From: Bog-793 sp035625025
GTDB taxonomy: Bacteria > Actinomycetota > Acidimicrobiia > Acidimicrobiales > Bog-793
DNA: 29,834 bases
Direction: 5' to 3'
NCBI GenBank assembly: GCA_035625025.1
Contig: DASPQJ010000010.1
Location: 1 to 29,834, forward strand
Part shown: piece after piece, positions 1 through 10,150 of the stretch
Layout: every line of letters starts with the position of its first letter
Numbering within the stretch: the first letter of the stretch is position 1
The notes under the pieces: generated by a model
The model's database searches: none
What the model was told of the DNA's origin: nothing
Seen by the model: only the letters and a program-made list of their open reading frames with translations
Position numbers and translations under genes: made by a program

Positions 1-1260
1 AGCCCCGGGGGGGTCGGCATCCGGACGGACACCCTGCCGGGCGGGCTGCGGCTGGTCACCGAGACCATGGCCGACGTGCGCTCGGTGGCCGTCGGCTTCT
101 GGGTCGGCACCGGCTCGCGCGACGAGGCCGACGAGCGGGCCGGTGCCTCCCACTTCCTCGAGCACCTGCTGTTCAAGGGGACCCCGGACCGCTCGGCCTC
201 GTCGATCGCCGAGGCCCTCGACGAGGTCGGGGGCGACTGCAACGCCTTCACCACCAAGGAGTACACGGCCTTCTACGTGCGCATGCTCGGCGACGATCTC
301 GACCTCGGGCTCGACATCCTCTCCGACATCATCTGGAGCCCGGCACTGCGCGACGAAGAGGTGGACTCGGAACGCCAGGTGATCCTGGAGGAGGTGCTGG
401 CTCACCTCGACGAACCGGCGGATTTCGCCCAAGAGCGTTTCGCCGACGCGATGTTCCCGTCCCACCCGCTCGGGCGCGAGGTTCTCGGCGATCCCGAGGT
501 CATCAAGGCCGTGACGGTCGACGAGATCCGCCAGTTCCTCGCCGTCCACTACCGGCCGGCGAACATCGTCGTCGCCGCGGCCGGCCAGGTCGACCACGGG
601 CGGATCGGGGAAGGTCTCGAGCGGCGCTTCGCCGGCGTCCGCGGCGGCGCCGCGCCGCGCCGGGCCGCGCCGTCGGCGGCGGTCCGACCCGTCGACGTGA
701 CGGTTCGCGACACCGAGCAGGCGCACCTCGTGCTCGGCGTGCGCGCCCCGGCGCGGACGTCGCCGAGCCGGTACGGCCTCGCGCTCCTGAACCATGTGCT
801 CGGCGGGGGGGTCTCTTCGCGGCTTTTCCAGAAGATCCGCGAGGAGCGGGGACTGGCCTACTCGGTCGTCTCCGAGCGGGTCGGCTTCGCCGATTCCGGC
901 GCCTTCGTCGTCTCGGTCGGCACGGCGCCGGACAACGCCTCCGCGGTGATCGATCTCGTCGTCGCCGAATTCGACGCTCTCGCCTCGTCGGGGATCACGG
1001 CCGACGAACTGGCGCGGGCCAAGAGCCACGTCGTCGCGGATCTCCTGCTCGGCCTGGAGGACTCGGGGAACCGGATGTCACGCCTCGGGGCCGGGCTGCT
1101 GCTGTTCGACGAGGTGTTGTCGGTCGACGAGCAGCTCGCCCGGATCGACGCCGTCACCCTCGAAGAGGTCGGTCGTCTCGCCGCCGAGGTCCTCGGCGGC
1201 CGACGGGTGCTCGCTGTCGTCGGACCACCCGGCGCGGGGAAGTTCGTCCCCCTCGGCTGA
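1..1260 (+). CDS. M16 family zinc metallopeptidase (pitrilysin/processing-peptidase type), 5' end missing
   Basis: The reading frame is open from base 1, so the gene begins before the window; the first visible residues (TDTLPGGLRLVTET) already match the start of the M16 domain, so only a few residues are probably missing. The inverted zinc motif HFLEH lies at 151-165, with the third ligand Glu expected in the RQVILEEV segment about 75 residues later. The C-terminal half has the usual KIREERGLAYSV segment, which in this family contains the substrate-binding Arg/Tyr. About 420 residues are visible, the normal size of bacterial M16B proteases. The family degrades or processes peptides. In many actinobacteria this gene sits between pnp and dapB; here dapB is displaced about 9 kb downstream. 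The internal ATG at 67 would delete the first beta strand and is unlikely to be the true start. Confidence 0.93.
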   Translation, partial: SPGGVGIRTDTLPGGLRLVTETMADVRSVAVGFWVGTGSRDEADERAGASHFLEHLLFKGTPDRSASSIAEALDEVGGDCNAFTTKEYTAFYVRMLGDDLDLGLDILSDIIWSPALRDEEVDSERQVILEEVLAHLDEPADFAQERFADAMFPSHPLGREVLGDPEVIKAVTVDEIRQFLAVHYRPANIVVAAAGQVDHGRIGEGLERRFAGVRGGAAPRRAAPSAAVRPVDVTVRDTEQAHLVLGVRAPARTSPSRYGLALLNHVLGGGVSSRLFQKIREERGLAYSVVSERVGFADSGAFVVSVGTAPDNASAVIDLVVAEFDALASSGITADELARAKSHVVADLLLGLEDSGNRMSRLGAGLLLFDEVLSVDEQLARIDAVTLEEVGRLAAEVLGGRRVLAVVGPPGAGKFVPLG

Positions 1261-1267
1261 CCGCGGG

Positions 1268-1311
1268 TTGGCGGGCCTTAACTCCACTAAGTAAAGTCAT
1301 TAAGTAGAGTT
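1268..1311 (+). promoter_or_regulatory. AT-rich promoter/operator-like block upstream of the MFS gene
   Basis: In a GC-rich surrounding this block is conspicuously AT-rich. TTGGCG (1268-1273) and TAAAGT (1292-1297) are 18 bp apart and could be -35 and -10. Overlapping them, AACTCCACTAA (1280-1290) and TTAAGTAGAGTT (1300-1311) form an imperfect inverted repeat (10 matching positions with one mismatch and one bulge). TAAGTA also occurs as a direct repeat at 1288-1293 and 1301-1306. This is the layout of a repressor operator over a promoter. Which regulator would bind is unknown, and no regulator gene is adjacent. Confidence 0.4.
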
Positions 1312-1566
1312 CACGCTCGCAGCGGTGGCCTCGTTCCCGTCGTCGGTGTCACCGGATCGGGCTGCGCCCTCATCGGTTGGGTGACCGGCGCGATCGTCGG
1401 GGCGGGCGCCGCGGTCACGCTCCTCGCGGCGGCGGTGTGGCTCAGATGGGGCGCTGCGGCAGCGTTCAGGATCGAGCGGCCGGCGACGCTGGAGACGTGA
1501 AGCGCGAATTCCGCCCCGCGCCCGGTTGGCGGTCGGGGCGACGCCAAATGGCGTGAAACGAGCCGC
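1312..1566 (+). other. Gap before MFS gene, with a membrane-protein-like open frame lacking a good start
   Basis: The frame at 1291-1500 is open and ends in TGA at 1498-1500. It reads as a small hydrophobic protein (GCALIGWVTGAIVGAGAAV, then a Leu/Ala/Val run ending in WLRWG, then a charged tail). The only in-frame start is GTG at 1381, inside the hydrophobic stretch and without a Shine-Dalgarno sequence. It is either a remnant of a membrane-protein gene or chance composition. From 1501 to 1566 I see nothing recognisable. Confidence 0.25.
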
Positions 1567-3078
1567 GTGGCCCAAGCTCGTCCCGTGGAGATCGACGGCC
1601 TGCCACCGCGCCCCGAGCGCCGTCGCGGAGTGGTCCGGTCACTCCTCGTCGAACCCCGGCGTCTGGGCGTGGTGCGCGATCTTCCCAGCGCCTACTGGTA
1701 CGCGGTGGGCGCCGTCTGCATCGGCGCTTTCATGGGCCAGCTCGACGCGAGCATCGTGACGCTCGCCTTTCCTTCCCTCGAGCGCGCCTTCGGGGCCGGC
1801 ATCAGCGCCGTCACCTGGGTCGGGTTGAGCTACCTCGTCACGCTAGCCAGCCTTCTCACCGTCGTCGGCCGCTTCGCCGACACGGCCGGACGCAAGCTCC
1901 TCTACGTCTACGGCTTCGTCGTCTTCGCGGTCGGATCGGCGGCCTGCGGCCTCGCACCGGACCTCGTCGCCCTGGACTGTTTCCGCGTCGTCCAGGGCTT
2001 CGGGGCGGCGATGCTCCAGGCGAACAGCCTGGCGATCATCAATCTCTCCGCGCCCCGCGCCGCGCTGGCGAAGGCCGTCGGCGTCCAGGGGGCGGCGCAG
2101 GCGCTCGGGTTGGCGCTCGGGCCCACCGTCGGCGGGGCTCTCATCGCCGCCGGAGGTTGGCGTCTGATCTTCTTCGTCAACGTCCCCGTCGGCGTCGTCG
2201 GCGTCATGGCGGGGTTGGCCTTCATCCCGCGCTCGCGGCATCTGCGGGCCCGCGCCCCCCTCGACCGGGCGGGTCTGGCCCTGTTCGTGCCGGCGATGGG
2301 GGCACTCCTCGTCGCCGTCTCGGTCGGGGAGCGGTGGCGCTGGGGCTCGGCGGGCGTCGTCGCCCTCTTCGCGGTCGGCATCGTGGCGGGCGCAGGTTTT
2401 TTCGCCCGGGAGCGGACGGCGCGCCATCCGATGCTCGATGTCGCCCTGTTCCGGCGCCGGAGCTTCAGCTTCGGGATCGCCAGTGCGCTCCTCGCCTACC
2501 TCGTCACCTTCGGCGTGCTCCTCGTGGCGCCGTACCTGTTCGAGCGGGCGCTCGCGCTCGGCCCCGGGGGCGCAGGGCTCGACCTGATGGCGATGCCGCT
2601 CAGCCTCGGCGTCGTCGCGGTCGTCGCCGGGCACTTCGCCGGGCACGTCGGGTTCCGGATGCTCTCGACCCTGGGACTGGGGCTCGTCGCGGCCGCGCTC
2701 GGGCTTCTGGCGTTCGCGACCCCGACCGTCGGCCGGCTCGTCCTGGCGCTCGCGGTGGTCGGCGTCGGCTTCGGCCTGTTCACCCCCGCGAACAACGCCT
2801 CGATCATGTCGGCGGTCCCCCGGGAGCAGTCCGGCGAGGCTTCCGGCGTCGTCAACGTGACGCGTGGGGTCGGCACGGCGCTCGGGTTGGCGCTCACCGG
2901 TCTCGTCTTCGCCCTCGGGGGAGGCGACGGGACGGCGTCCTCGGGCGTCGTCGCCGGGTTCCACGACGCCGTGGCGTTCCTGGCGGTGGCGGCGCTGGTC
3001 GCAGCGCTCGTCGCCCTGGCCCGAACGGCGCCAGGTTCACCGACCCCGCCGAACGAGGCCGAATCCCCGCTGAGCTGA
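1567..3078 (+). CDS. MFS drug/proton antiporter, DHA2 (EmrB/QacA) family
   Basis: A 503-residue polytopic membrane protein, the expected length for the 14-helix DHA2 group. After a roughly 40-residue Arg-rich cytoplasmic N-terminus, helix 1 ends in LDASIVTLAFPSLERAF, the motif D1 region with the membrane Asp of DHA2 transporters. Loop 2-3 has GRFADTAGRKLLYV (motif A), and helix 5 has GPTVGGALIAAGGWRLIFF, matching antiporter motif C followed by the usual W-R-x-I-F-x-x-N-V-P. Such proteins export drugs or metabolites against a proton gradient; the substrate cannot be predicted. The start is GTG 1567 with no clear Shine-Dalgarno, so the N-terminus is uncertain. The gene stands alone, between the M16 gene and the ABC importer, under a possible repressor-controlled promoter about 260 bp upstream. 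Confidence 0.88.
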   Translation: MAQARPVEIDGLPPRPERRRGVVRSLLVEPRRLGVVRDLPSAYWYAVGAVCIGAFMGQLDASIVTLAFPSLERAFGAGISAVTWVGLSYLVTLASLLTVVGRFADTAGRKLLYVYGFVVFAVGSAACGLAPDLVALDCFRVVQGFGAAMLQANSLAIINLSAPRAALAKAVGVQGAAQALGLALGPTVGGALIAAGGWRLIFFVNVPVGVVGVMAGLAFIPRSRHLRARAPLDRAGLALFVPAMGALLVAVSVGERWRWGSAGVVALFAVGIVAGAGFFARERTARHPMLDVALFRRRSFSFGIASALLAYLVTFGVLLVAPYLFERALALGPGGAGLDLMAMPLSLGVVAVVAGHFAGHVGFRMLSTLGLGLVAAALGLLAFATPTVGRLVLALAVVGVGFGLFTPANNASIMSAVPREQSGEASGVVNVTRGVGTALGLALTGLVFALGGGDGTASSGVVAGFHDAVAFLAVAALVAALVALARTAPGSPTPPNEAESPLS

Positions 3079-3513
3079 CGGAGCGGGACCGCAGATCTGG
3101 GGACGACGGGGCTCCGAACCTCGACGCGACGACCCTGGCGCCGACGCCGGTCCGTTCCAGATCAGGTGTGGAATGGTCTTTGGATTCCTTCTGGGACGGG
3201 GTCGGGAAGGCGGGGAGTCGCGGCTGGGCCGCGTAACCGGCATTCCGGGGTCAAAGCTTGTATTCCGGGCCGGCCGGACGGGGCGCGAAACCCGGTTGGC
3301 CGGGCGAGTTCGGAGCGACAAGACCGTGTGCGGCTGAGATCCCCCGCGTCCTGCCGTGGATCCGATCGGGCCGGGTGCGACGCGATCGCCCGACCGAGCG
3401 CCAGAGATTACGAACGCGCTACATTAGCGACCACAACCAGGGCCCCACCTTCGTGGGGACGATGCCCGGAGGGCGGTCTTCTCGGGCTCGGTGTCAGGAG
3501 GGAGCTGTAGCTC
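3079..3513 (+). promoter_or_regulatory. Upstream region of the ABC binding-protein gene
   Basis: No convincing gene lies in these 435 bases. TACATT at 3420-3425 fits a TAnnnT -10 element, but no good -35 is visible. CCCCAC (3443-3448) and GTGGGG (3453-3458) form a 6-bp hairpin with a CTTC loop, giving a structured leader; no T-run follows, so it is not a classical terminator. AGGAGG at 3496-3501 is the Shine-Dalgarno for the ATG at 3514, and GAGC/GCTC (3502-3513) can form a small hairpin between the two. A GGCTGAGA string near 3332 recalls a TPP riboswitch but the rest of that fold is absent. Confidence 0.35.
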
Positions 3514-5466
3514 ATGAGTGCTATCCAAGGCCGGAGGCGCTGGCTCTGGCGAGGGGGCGTGGCCGCAATCTCGGTGGCGATGGTCACCACGATGGGATTC
3601 GCGACGGTCGCCTCTGCGGCTAAGAACCACGCCAAGGCGAAGCCAGCGGTCAGCGGGGGGGTCGTGAAGTGGGCGGAGGGGGCACTTGCCCTTCCGAACT
3701 TCATCTTCCCGTACATTCCGCCCGCGTACTTCTCGGCAACGAACGGCGCGCTGATCAACACGATGTGGCGCCCGCTGTACTGGCCGGGCGAGAACGGCGG
3801 TGTCAGTATCGCCCCGGATCTGTCGCTCGCGACATTGCCGGTGTACTCGGATGGTGACACACAGCTCACCTTCAAAATGACCGGGTACAAATGGTCGAAC
3901 GGCGAGTCCGTCGACGCCCAGGACGTGATGTTCTGGATGAACATCATGAAGGTCGAGTACGAGAACTACGGCGGCTTCTTCCCCGGCGGTATCCCGCAAG
4001 ATGTCTCGTCGGTCACTGCGCCGAACGCGAACACGATCGTCATGAAGTTGACTGGCCGGGTCAACCCCCACTGGTACACGTATAACAACCTGCCCGACAT
4101 CACGCCGTTGCCGATGGCGTGGGACAGGAGCGCGAACGGCCAGAAGGCGGGCTCTCAGGTCTGCGGCACGACCGGGTACGACGACATCGCCGTGAAGACG
4201 GTGAAGGGAGTCCCGGAGCCGGAGAACGCGGCCGCGAAGAACTGCGTCGCGGTGTTCAACTACTTGGAACGGCAGGCCGGCTACGACCCGACCAACCCGG
4301 CCAAGGCGAACAACTCCTACTCGACGTACGCCACGAACCCGCTCTGGCAGGTCGTCGACGGACCGTTCCACCTCGTTGCGTTCAACGCGACAGGCTTCGT
4401 CGCCCTGAAGCCGAACCCGAAGTACTCGGGCCCGGTGAAGGCGAAGATCGCGGAGTTCGAGGAACTTCCGTTCACCTCGGACACGGCGGAGTACAACGCC
4501 CTCGTCGGCGGCAAGCTCACGATCGGTTACATCCCGGCGCAGGATCTGCCCGGCAGCACGACGAACCCGGAGAAGGCCGGTCCCAACGCGGCCCGGTTGG
4601 CGAGCAGCTACTACCTCGACCCGTGGGTGCTCTTTGCCGTCAACTACTTCCCGCTCAACATGAACTCGGTCGGTGACGGGGGCTACGCGGGCACGATCTT
4701 CAAGCAGCTCTACTTCCGTCAGGTGATGCAGTACATGATGGACCAGCCGCTGTACCTGACGAAGCTGTTCAAGGACTACGGCGTACCGACCTACGGACCG
4801 GTCCCGCTGCTCCCGGCGAACACCTACGCGGACAAGGCGGAGTCGTCGAACCCGTACCCGTACAGCCCGACGAAGGCGACGGCTCTTCTCACCGCCAACG
4901 GCTGGAAGGTCGTTCCGGGTGGCACGGACACCTGCGTCGACGCGGCGAAGTGCGGTGTCCCGGTGGGGACTCCGCTGACCTTCACGCTCATCTACGCGAC
5001 GGGGGTCGTCGCCTTCGAGGAGCAAGAGGCTGCCTACGTCTCGGCGTTGTCGTCGATCGGGATCCAGGTGACGGCGACCGGTGAGACCTTCGACACCGTG
5101 CTCGGCAGCGTGTTCCCACCGTGCTCGGGTTCCAAGTGCACCTGGGAGATCGCGGACTGGGGCGGCGGCTGGGTGTTCTACCCGGACTACGAGCCGACCG
5201 GTGAAGAGATCTTCCTGCCGTCGGCACCGTCGAACGCCGGGTCGTTCAACGACGCCCAACTGAACGCGCTGATGCACGGCACGGACTTCGGGAACACGCC
5301 GATCTCCGATTACGAGGACTACGCGGCGAGGGACCTCCCCGTCGTCTACCAGCCGAACGTTGACTACGCGCTCACAGAGGCTCGGGACAACCTCCAGGGT
5401 GTCTCGGCCTTCCAGAACGCGTTCGGCCTCTACCTCCCCGAGGACCTCTACTTCACCTCGAAGTAG
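3514..5466 (+). CDS. ABC peptide/nickel-type substrate-binding protein (SBP_bac_5 family)
   Basis: A 650-residue exported solute-binding protein for the adjacent importer. The N-terminus has a basic segment (GRRRWLWRGG), a hydrophobic core and a likely AxA cleavage site after VASA near residue 35. There is no lipobox Cys, unusual for a Gram-positive binding protein; RRRWL faintly resembles a Tat motif. The mature part has family-typical segments: KWAEG..., L-x-F-K-M-x-x-YKWSNGESVDAQDVMF near residues 120-145, and IVMKL before the hinge. It is longer than the usual 500-560 residues, with an insertion around residues 205-270 containing paired Cys (QVCGTTG, KNCVAV). More Cys pairs occur near 475 and 535 (TCVDAAKCG, PPCSGSKC), plausibly disulfides in an extracellular protein. 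The substrate is unknown; oligopeptide or another small ligand are both possible. Confidence 0.9.
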   Translation: MSAIQGRRRWLWRGGVAAISVAMVTTMGFATVASAAKNHAKAKPAVSGGVVKWAEGALALPNFIFPYIPPAYFSATNGALINTMWRPLYWPGENGGVSIAPDLSLATLPVYSDGDTQLTFKMTGYKWSNGESVDAQDVMFWMNIMKVEYENYGGFFPGGIPQDVSSVTAPNANTIVMKLTGRVNPHWYTYNNLPDITPLPMAWDRSANGQKAGSQVCGTTGYDDIAVKTVKGVPEPENAAAKNCVAVFNYLERQAGYDPTNPAKANNSYSTYATNPLWQVVDGPFHLVAFNATGFVALKPNPKYSGPVKAKIAEFEELPFTSDTAEYNALVGGKLTIGYIPAQDLPGSTTNPEKAGPNAARLASSYYLDPWVLFAVNYFPLNMNSVGDGGYAGTIFKQLYFRQVMQYMMDQPLYLTKLFKDYGVPTYGPVPLLPANTYADKAESSNPYPYSPTKATALLTANGWKVVPGGTDTCVDAAKCGVPVGTPLTFTLIYATGVVAFEEQEAAYVSALSSIGIQVTATGETFDTVLGSVFPPCSGSKCTWEIADWGGGWVFYPDYEPTGEEIFLPSAPSNAGSFNDAQLNALMHGTDFGNTPISDYEDYAARDLPVVYQPNVDYALTEARDNLQGVSAFQNAFGLYLPEDLYFTSK

Positions 5467-5490
5467 CTCCGAACGGGGAAACTTTGGCAA

Positions 5491-5532
5491 GTGGTCGCAC
5501 GGCCGGTCCTGCGGGACCGGCCGAGCGACCAT
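5491..5532 (+). terminator. Very strong intercistronic hairpin between binding protein and permease genes
   Basis: Arms TGGTCGC (5492-5498) plus CGGCCGGTCC (5500-5509) pair perfectly with GGACCGGCCG (5514-5523) plus GCGACCA (5525-5531), interrupted by a single A-A mismatch. The loop is TGCG, and a G-T pair closes the base. No T-run follows, so it is more likely an mRNA-stabilising or partial-attenuation element than a full intrinsic terminator. Its place just after the binding-protein stop codon fits the known need for excess binding protein over permease in ABC importers. Confidence 0.75.
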
Positions 5533-5685
5533 CTGGAGGGACCACCGCCCGTGTTCCGACATCGTCGGAGACGTGGCGCGAGAACGGGGCCGAGACGCTC
5601 TGGTCGTGGACTTCCCGGCCAGGCGATCATGGGGAAGGACTGATGGGGGAGAGAAAGAGCAGGCGATGATCGAGAGCGGTCCGCA

Positions 5686-6636
5686 GTGACCGGATATCTC
5701 ATTCGCCGCGTGGGCCAGGCGATCATCGTCGTCCTCGGGGTGACGTTTCTCGTCTTCATCCTGAGCCGGATGATCCCGGGCGGAGAGGCGCGCGCGGCGC
5801 TCGGGGCGCGCGCTCTGCCGCAGGCGATCCGCCAGTTCAACCGGGTCAACGGGTTCGACCTGCCGATCTGGGACCAGTTCTACCAGTACCTGCGCAACCT
5901 CGTGGAGTCGTTCAACCTCGGCTACTCGTACCACTACAACCAGTCGGTCAAAGCCTTGATCGACGAGCGCCTCCCGAAGACCCTCGTTCTCGTCGGCATC
6001 TCGACGGTGTTCGCACTGGTGATCGCCGTTCCGCTCGGCGTCCTCCAGGTCGTCCGTCGCAACAAGCCGGTCGACTACACGCTGACTGGTTTTGCGTTCA
6101 TCGGGTACTCGGCACCCGCCTTCCTTATCGGTCAGCTGCTCATCCTGTACTTCGCCATTGACCTCCGCTGGTTCTCGGTCGAGGCGCCCCAAGGCGCGAC
6201 GGTCGGGGCGATCCTCGGCGATCCGCGCGGCCTCGTGCTTCCCGTCCTTACCTTGTCGGCGCTCACCATTGCCGCCTTCAGCCGCTACATGCGCTCGTCG
6301 ATGATGGAGGCGATGACCCAGGACTACATCCGCACGGCGCGCGCGAAGGGCGCGCGCGGAGCACGCGTCCTGTTCCGGCACGCGCTGCGCAACGCGTTGA
6401 TCCCGATCATCACGTTGATCGGGCTGTCGCTTCCCGGCATCGTCGGAGGCGCGCTGATCACCGAAACGGTGTTCAATTTCCCGGGAATGGGTCTGCTCAC
6501 GACCCAGGCCGCGCTGAACACCGACGTGCCGATCCTGCTCGGGACGACCTTCGTCGCGGCGCTCGCGACGGTGGCCGGCTCGTTGATCGCCGACATCTTG
6601 TACGCGGTGGTGGATCCCCGTGTTCGCTACACCTAG
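5686..6636 (+). CDS. ABC importer inner-membrane permease, DppB/OppB type
   Basis: A 316-residue permease with the classic start of this family (YLIRRVGQAIIVVLGVTFLVFIL), a large periplasmic loop after helix 1, and the EAA cytoplasmic loop near residues 205-235 (EAMTQDYIRTARAKGARGARV...HALRNALIPI) that contacts the ATPase. The C-terminal VFNFPGMGLL and DILYAVVDPRVRY segments are also family-typical. GTG 5686 is chosen because it places the first helix exactly as in homologues; its Shine-Dalgarno is weak. It lies 219 bp after the binding-protein gene, behind the strong hairpin, and 27 bp before the second permease. Confidence 0.93.
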   Translation: MTGYLIRRVGQAIIVVLGVTFLVFILSRMIPGGEARAALGARALPQAIRQFNRVNGFDLPIWDQFYQYLRNLVESFNLGYSYHYNQSVKALIDERLPKTLVLVGISTVFALVIAVPLGVLQVVRRNKPVDYTLTGFAFIGYSAPAFLIGQLLILYFAIDLRWFSVEAPQGATVGAILGDPRGLVLPVLTLSALTIAAFSRYMRSSMMEAMTQDYIRTARAKGARGARVLFRHALRNALIPIITLIGLSLPGIVGGALITETVFNFPGMGLLTTQAALNTDVPILLGTTFVAALATVAGSLIADILYAVVDPRVRYT

Positions 6637-6663
6637 GAGAACAATGGGCCGCGGAGGCGCCAG

Positions 6664-7626
6664 ATGACCGTCGGAGTCCCGCTCGGCGAGCTGGAGCAGC
6701 TCGAGGCGTCCAGCGTCGTCCGGACTGACCAGAGCGACGCGGCCTCGGGTGGCGAGGGGTTCTCGACCGGCGGGATCGCGCGCCAGACCCTGCGCGTCTT
6801 CGCGGAGAACAAGCTCGCCTTGGTCGGCGCGGGCGTCATCGTCTTCTTCGTGCTCTTCTGCTTCCTCGGCCCGGTCTTTTACTCGACGAACCAGGCGGAC
6901 ACGCAGGAGGCGTTGCTCTATTCGACGCAGAACTCCCCGCCTTCGTTGCAACATCTGTTGGGCACCGACCCGGCGGGATTCGACATGGTGGGGCGCGTCA
7001 TGTACGGCGGCACGGTTTCGCTCGAGGTCGGCTTCGCGGCCGCGGGCCTTGCCACCGTGATCGGGGTGGTCTGGGGCGCGGTCTCGGGCTTCTTCGGCGG
7101 CTGGGTTGACGCCCTGATGATGCGGATCGTCGACGTCCTGCTCTCGGTCCCGATCTTGTTCTTGCTCATCGTCCTCGCCGTCATCTTCAAACCGTCACTT
7201 CCACTCCTCATTCTCGTGATCGGCTTCGTCGCGTGGCTCGTCCCGGCGCGGCTCGTGCGTGGCGAGACGCTTTCGCTGCGCGTCCGCGAGTACGTCCAGG
7301 CCGTGCGCGTCATGGGGGGGACCGGTCGGCGGATCGTCGCGCGTCACATCATCCCGAACACGATCGGGACGATCGTTGTCAACGCGACGTTCAACGTCGC
7401 CGACGCGATCCTCCTCCTCGCGGCGCTCGGATTCATCGGACTCGGCGTACCGCTGCCGGCCACCGACTGGGGCTCGATGCTCGCCAACGGCGTGAACTAT
7501 GCGCTCAACGGCTACTGGTGGGAGATCTACCCGACCGGTCTGGCGATCGTGCTCGTCGTCGTGGCCTTCAACTTCGTCGGTGACGCGCTGCGCGACGCTT
7601 TCGAGGTCCGGCTCCAGCGTCGCTAG
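6664..7626 (+). CDS. ABC importer inner-membrane permease, DppC/OppC type
   Basis: A 320-residue partner of the preceding permease. An N-terminal cytoplasmic segment of about 45 residues leads into helix 1 (ENKLALVGAGVIVFFVLFCF), the OppC_N signature. Then follow LLGTDPAGFDMVGRVMYGG, a strictly family-typical stretch, and the EAA loop (LRVREYVQAVRVMGGTGRRIVARHIIPN). The C-terminal GFIGLGVPLPATDWGSML and DALRDAFEVRL segments confirm the assignment. ATG 6664 has GGAGG at 6653-6657 at good spacing. An out-of-frame seven-codon micro-ORF (ATG 6644, stop 6665-6667) overlaps the start as ATGA. With the upstream permease it forms the heterodimeric channel. Confidence 0.93.
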   Translation: MTVGVPLGELEQLEASSVVRTDQSDAASGGEGFSTGGIARQTLRVFAENKLALVGAGVIVFFVLFCFLGPVFYSTNQADTQEALLYSTQNSPPSLQHLLGTDPAGFDMVGRVMYGGTVSLEVGFAAAGLATVIGVVWGAVSGFFGGWVDALMMRIVDVLLSVPILFLLIVLAVIFKPSLPLLILVIGFVAWLVPARLVRGETLSLRVREYVQAVRVMGGTGRRIVARHIIPNTIGTIVVNATFNVADAILLLAALGFIGLGVPLPATDWGSMLANGVNYALNGYWWEIYPTGLAIVLVVVAFNFVGDALRDAFEVRLQRR

Positions 7627-7680
7627 TTTCGACGGTCGTCCGGCCTCGGTCCGCATCCGGGCGGGCGGCGTCTCGGGGTG

Positions 7681-9897
<2,217 letters not shown>

Positions 9898-10150
9898 CGG
9901 CGAAAAACCTCCTCGGCTGACGACTGCCCCGGTGCTCGCGACGTCCGCGCAACGGCGCGGCCACAACAAGACCGAGGCGAACACGACCTTGCCAGACTCG
10001 TTCCGCGTGGGAAAAGTCGCGCGGGACGGTCGGGCCATCGTACCGGTTGGCACGACTCCGTCCCAGCCAGATCGACCGTTCGGGGCGCGCCGATCCCGCC
10101 GAACCGGCGGCGAGCTCAGCCTGTGACCGAAGCGGTAGCTTGGCCGCGAG
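9898..10150. promoter_or_regulatory. Divergent intergenic region between the ABC ATPase gene and dapB
   Basis: This 253-bp region must hold the promoters of both divergent genes. On the dapB side TAGCTT (10136-10141) is a -10-like hexamer 9 nt before the ATG, suggesting a very short leader. On the ATPase side only the Shine-Dalgarno AGGAGG (complement 9908-9913) is clear. No operator repeat was recognised. Confidence 0.4.

Noticed and set aside
3328..3390. GGCTGAGA string suggesting a TPP riboswitch upstream of the binding-protein gene
   Set aside because: The second conserved arm (CTGATC...TAAT...CCAGCG) is missing and the downstream gene is a peptide-type binding protein, not a thiamine gene.
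3424..6954. Very long open frame on the minus strand opposite the ABC binding protein and first permease genes
   Set aside because: Its translation is Arg/Val/Asp-rich with no motif and is the expected antisense shadow of high-GC genes that clearly match known families.
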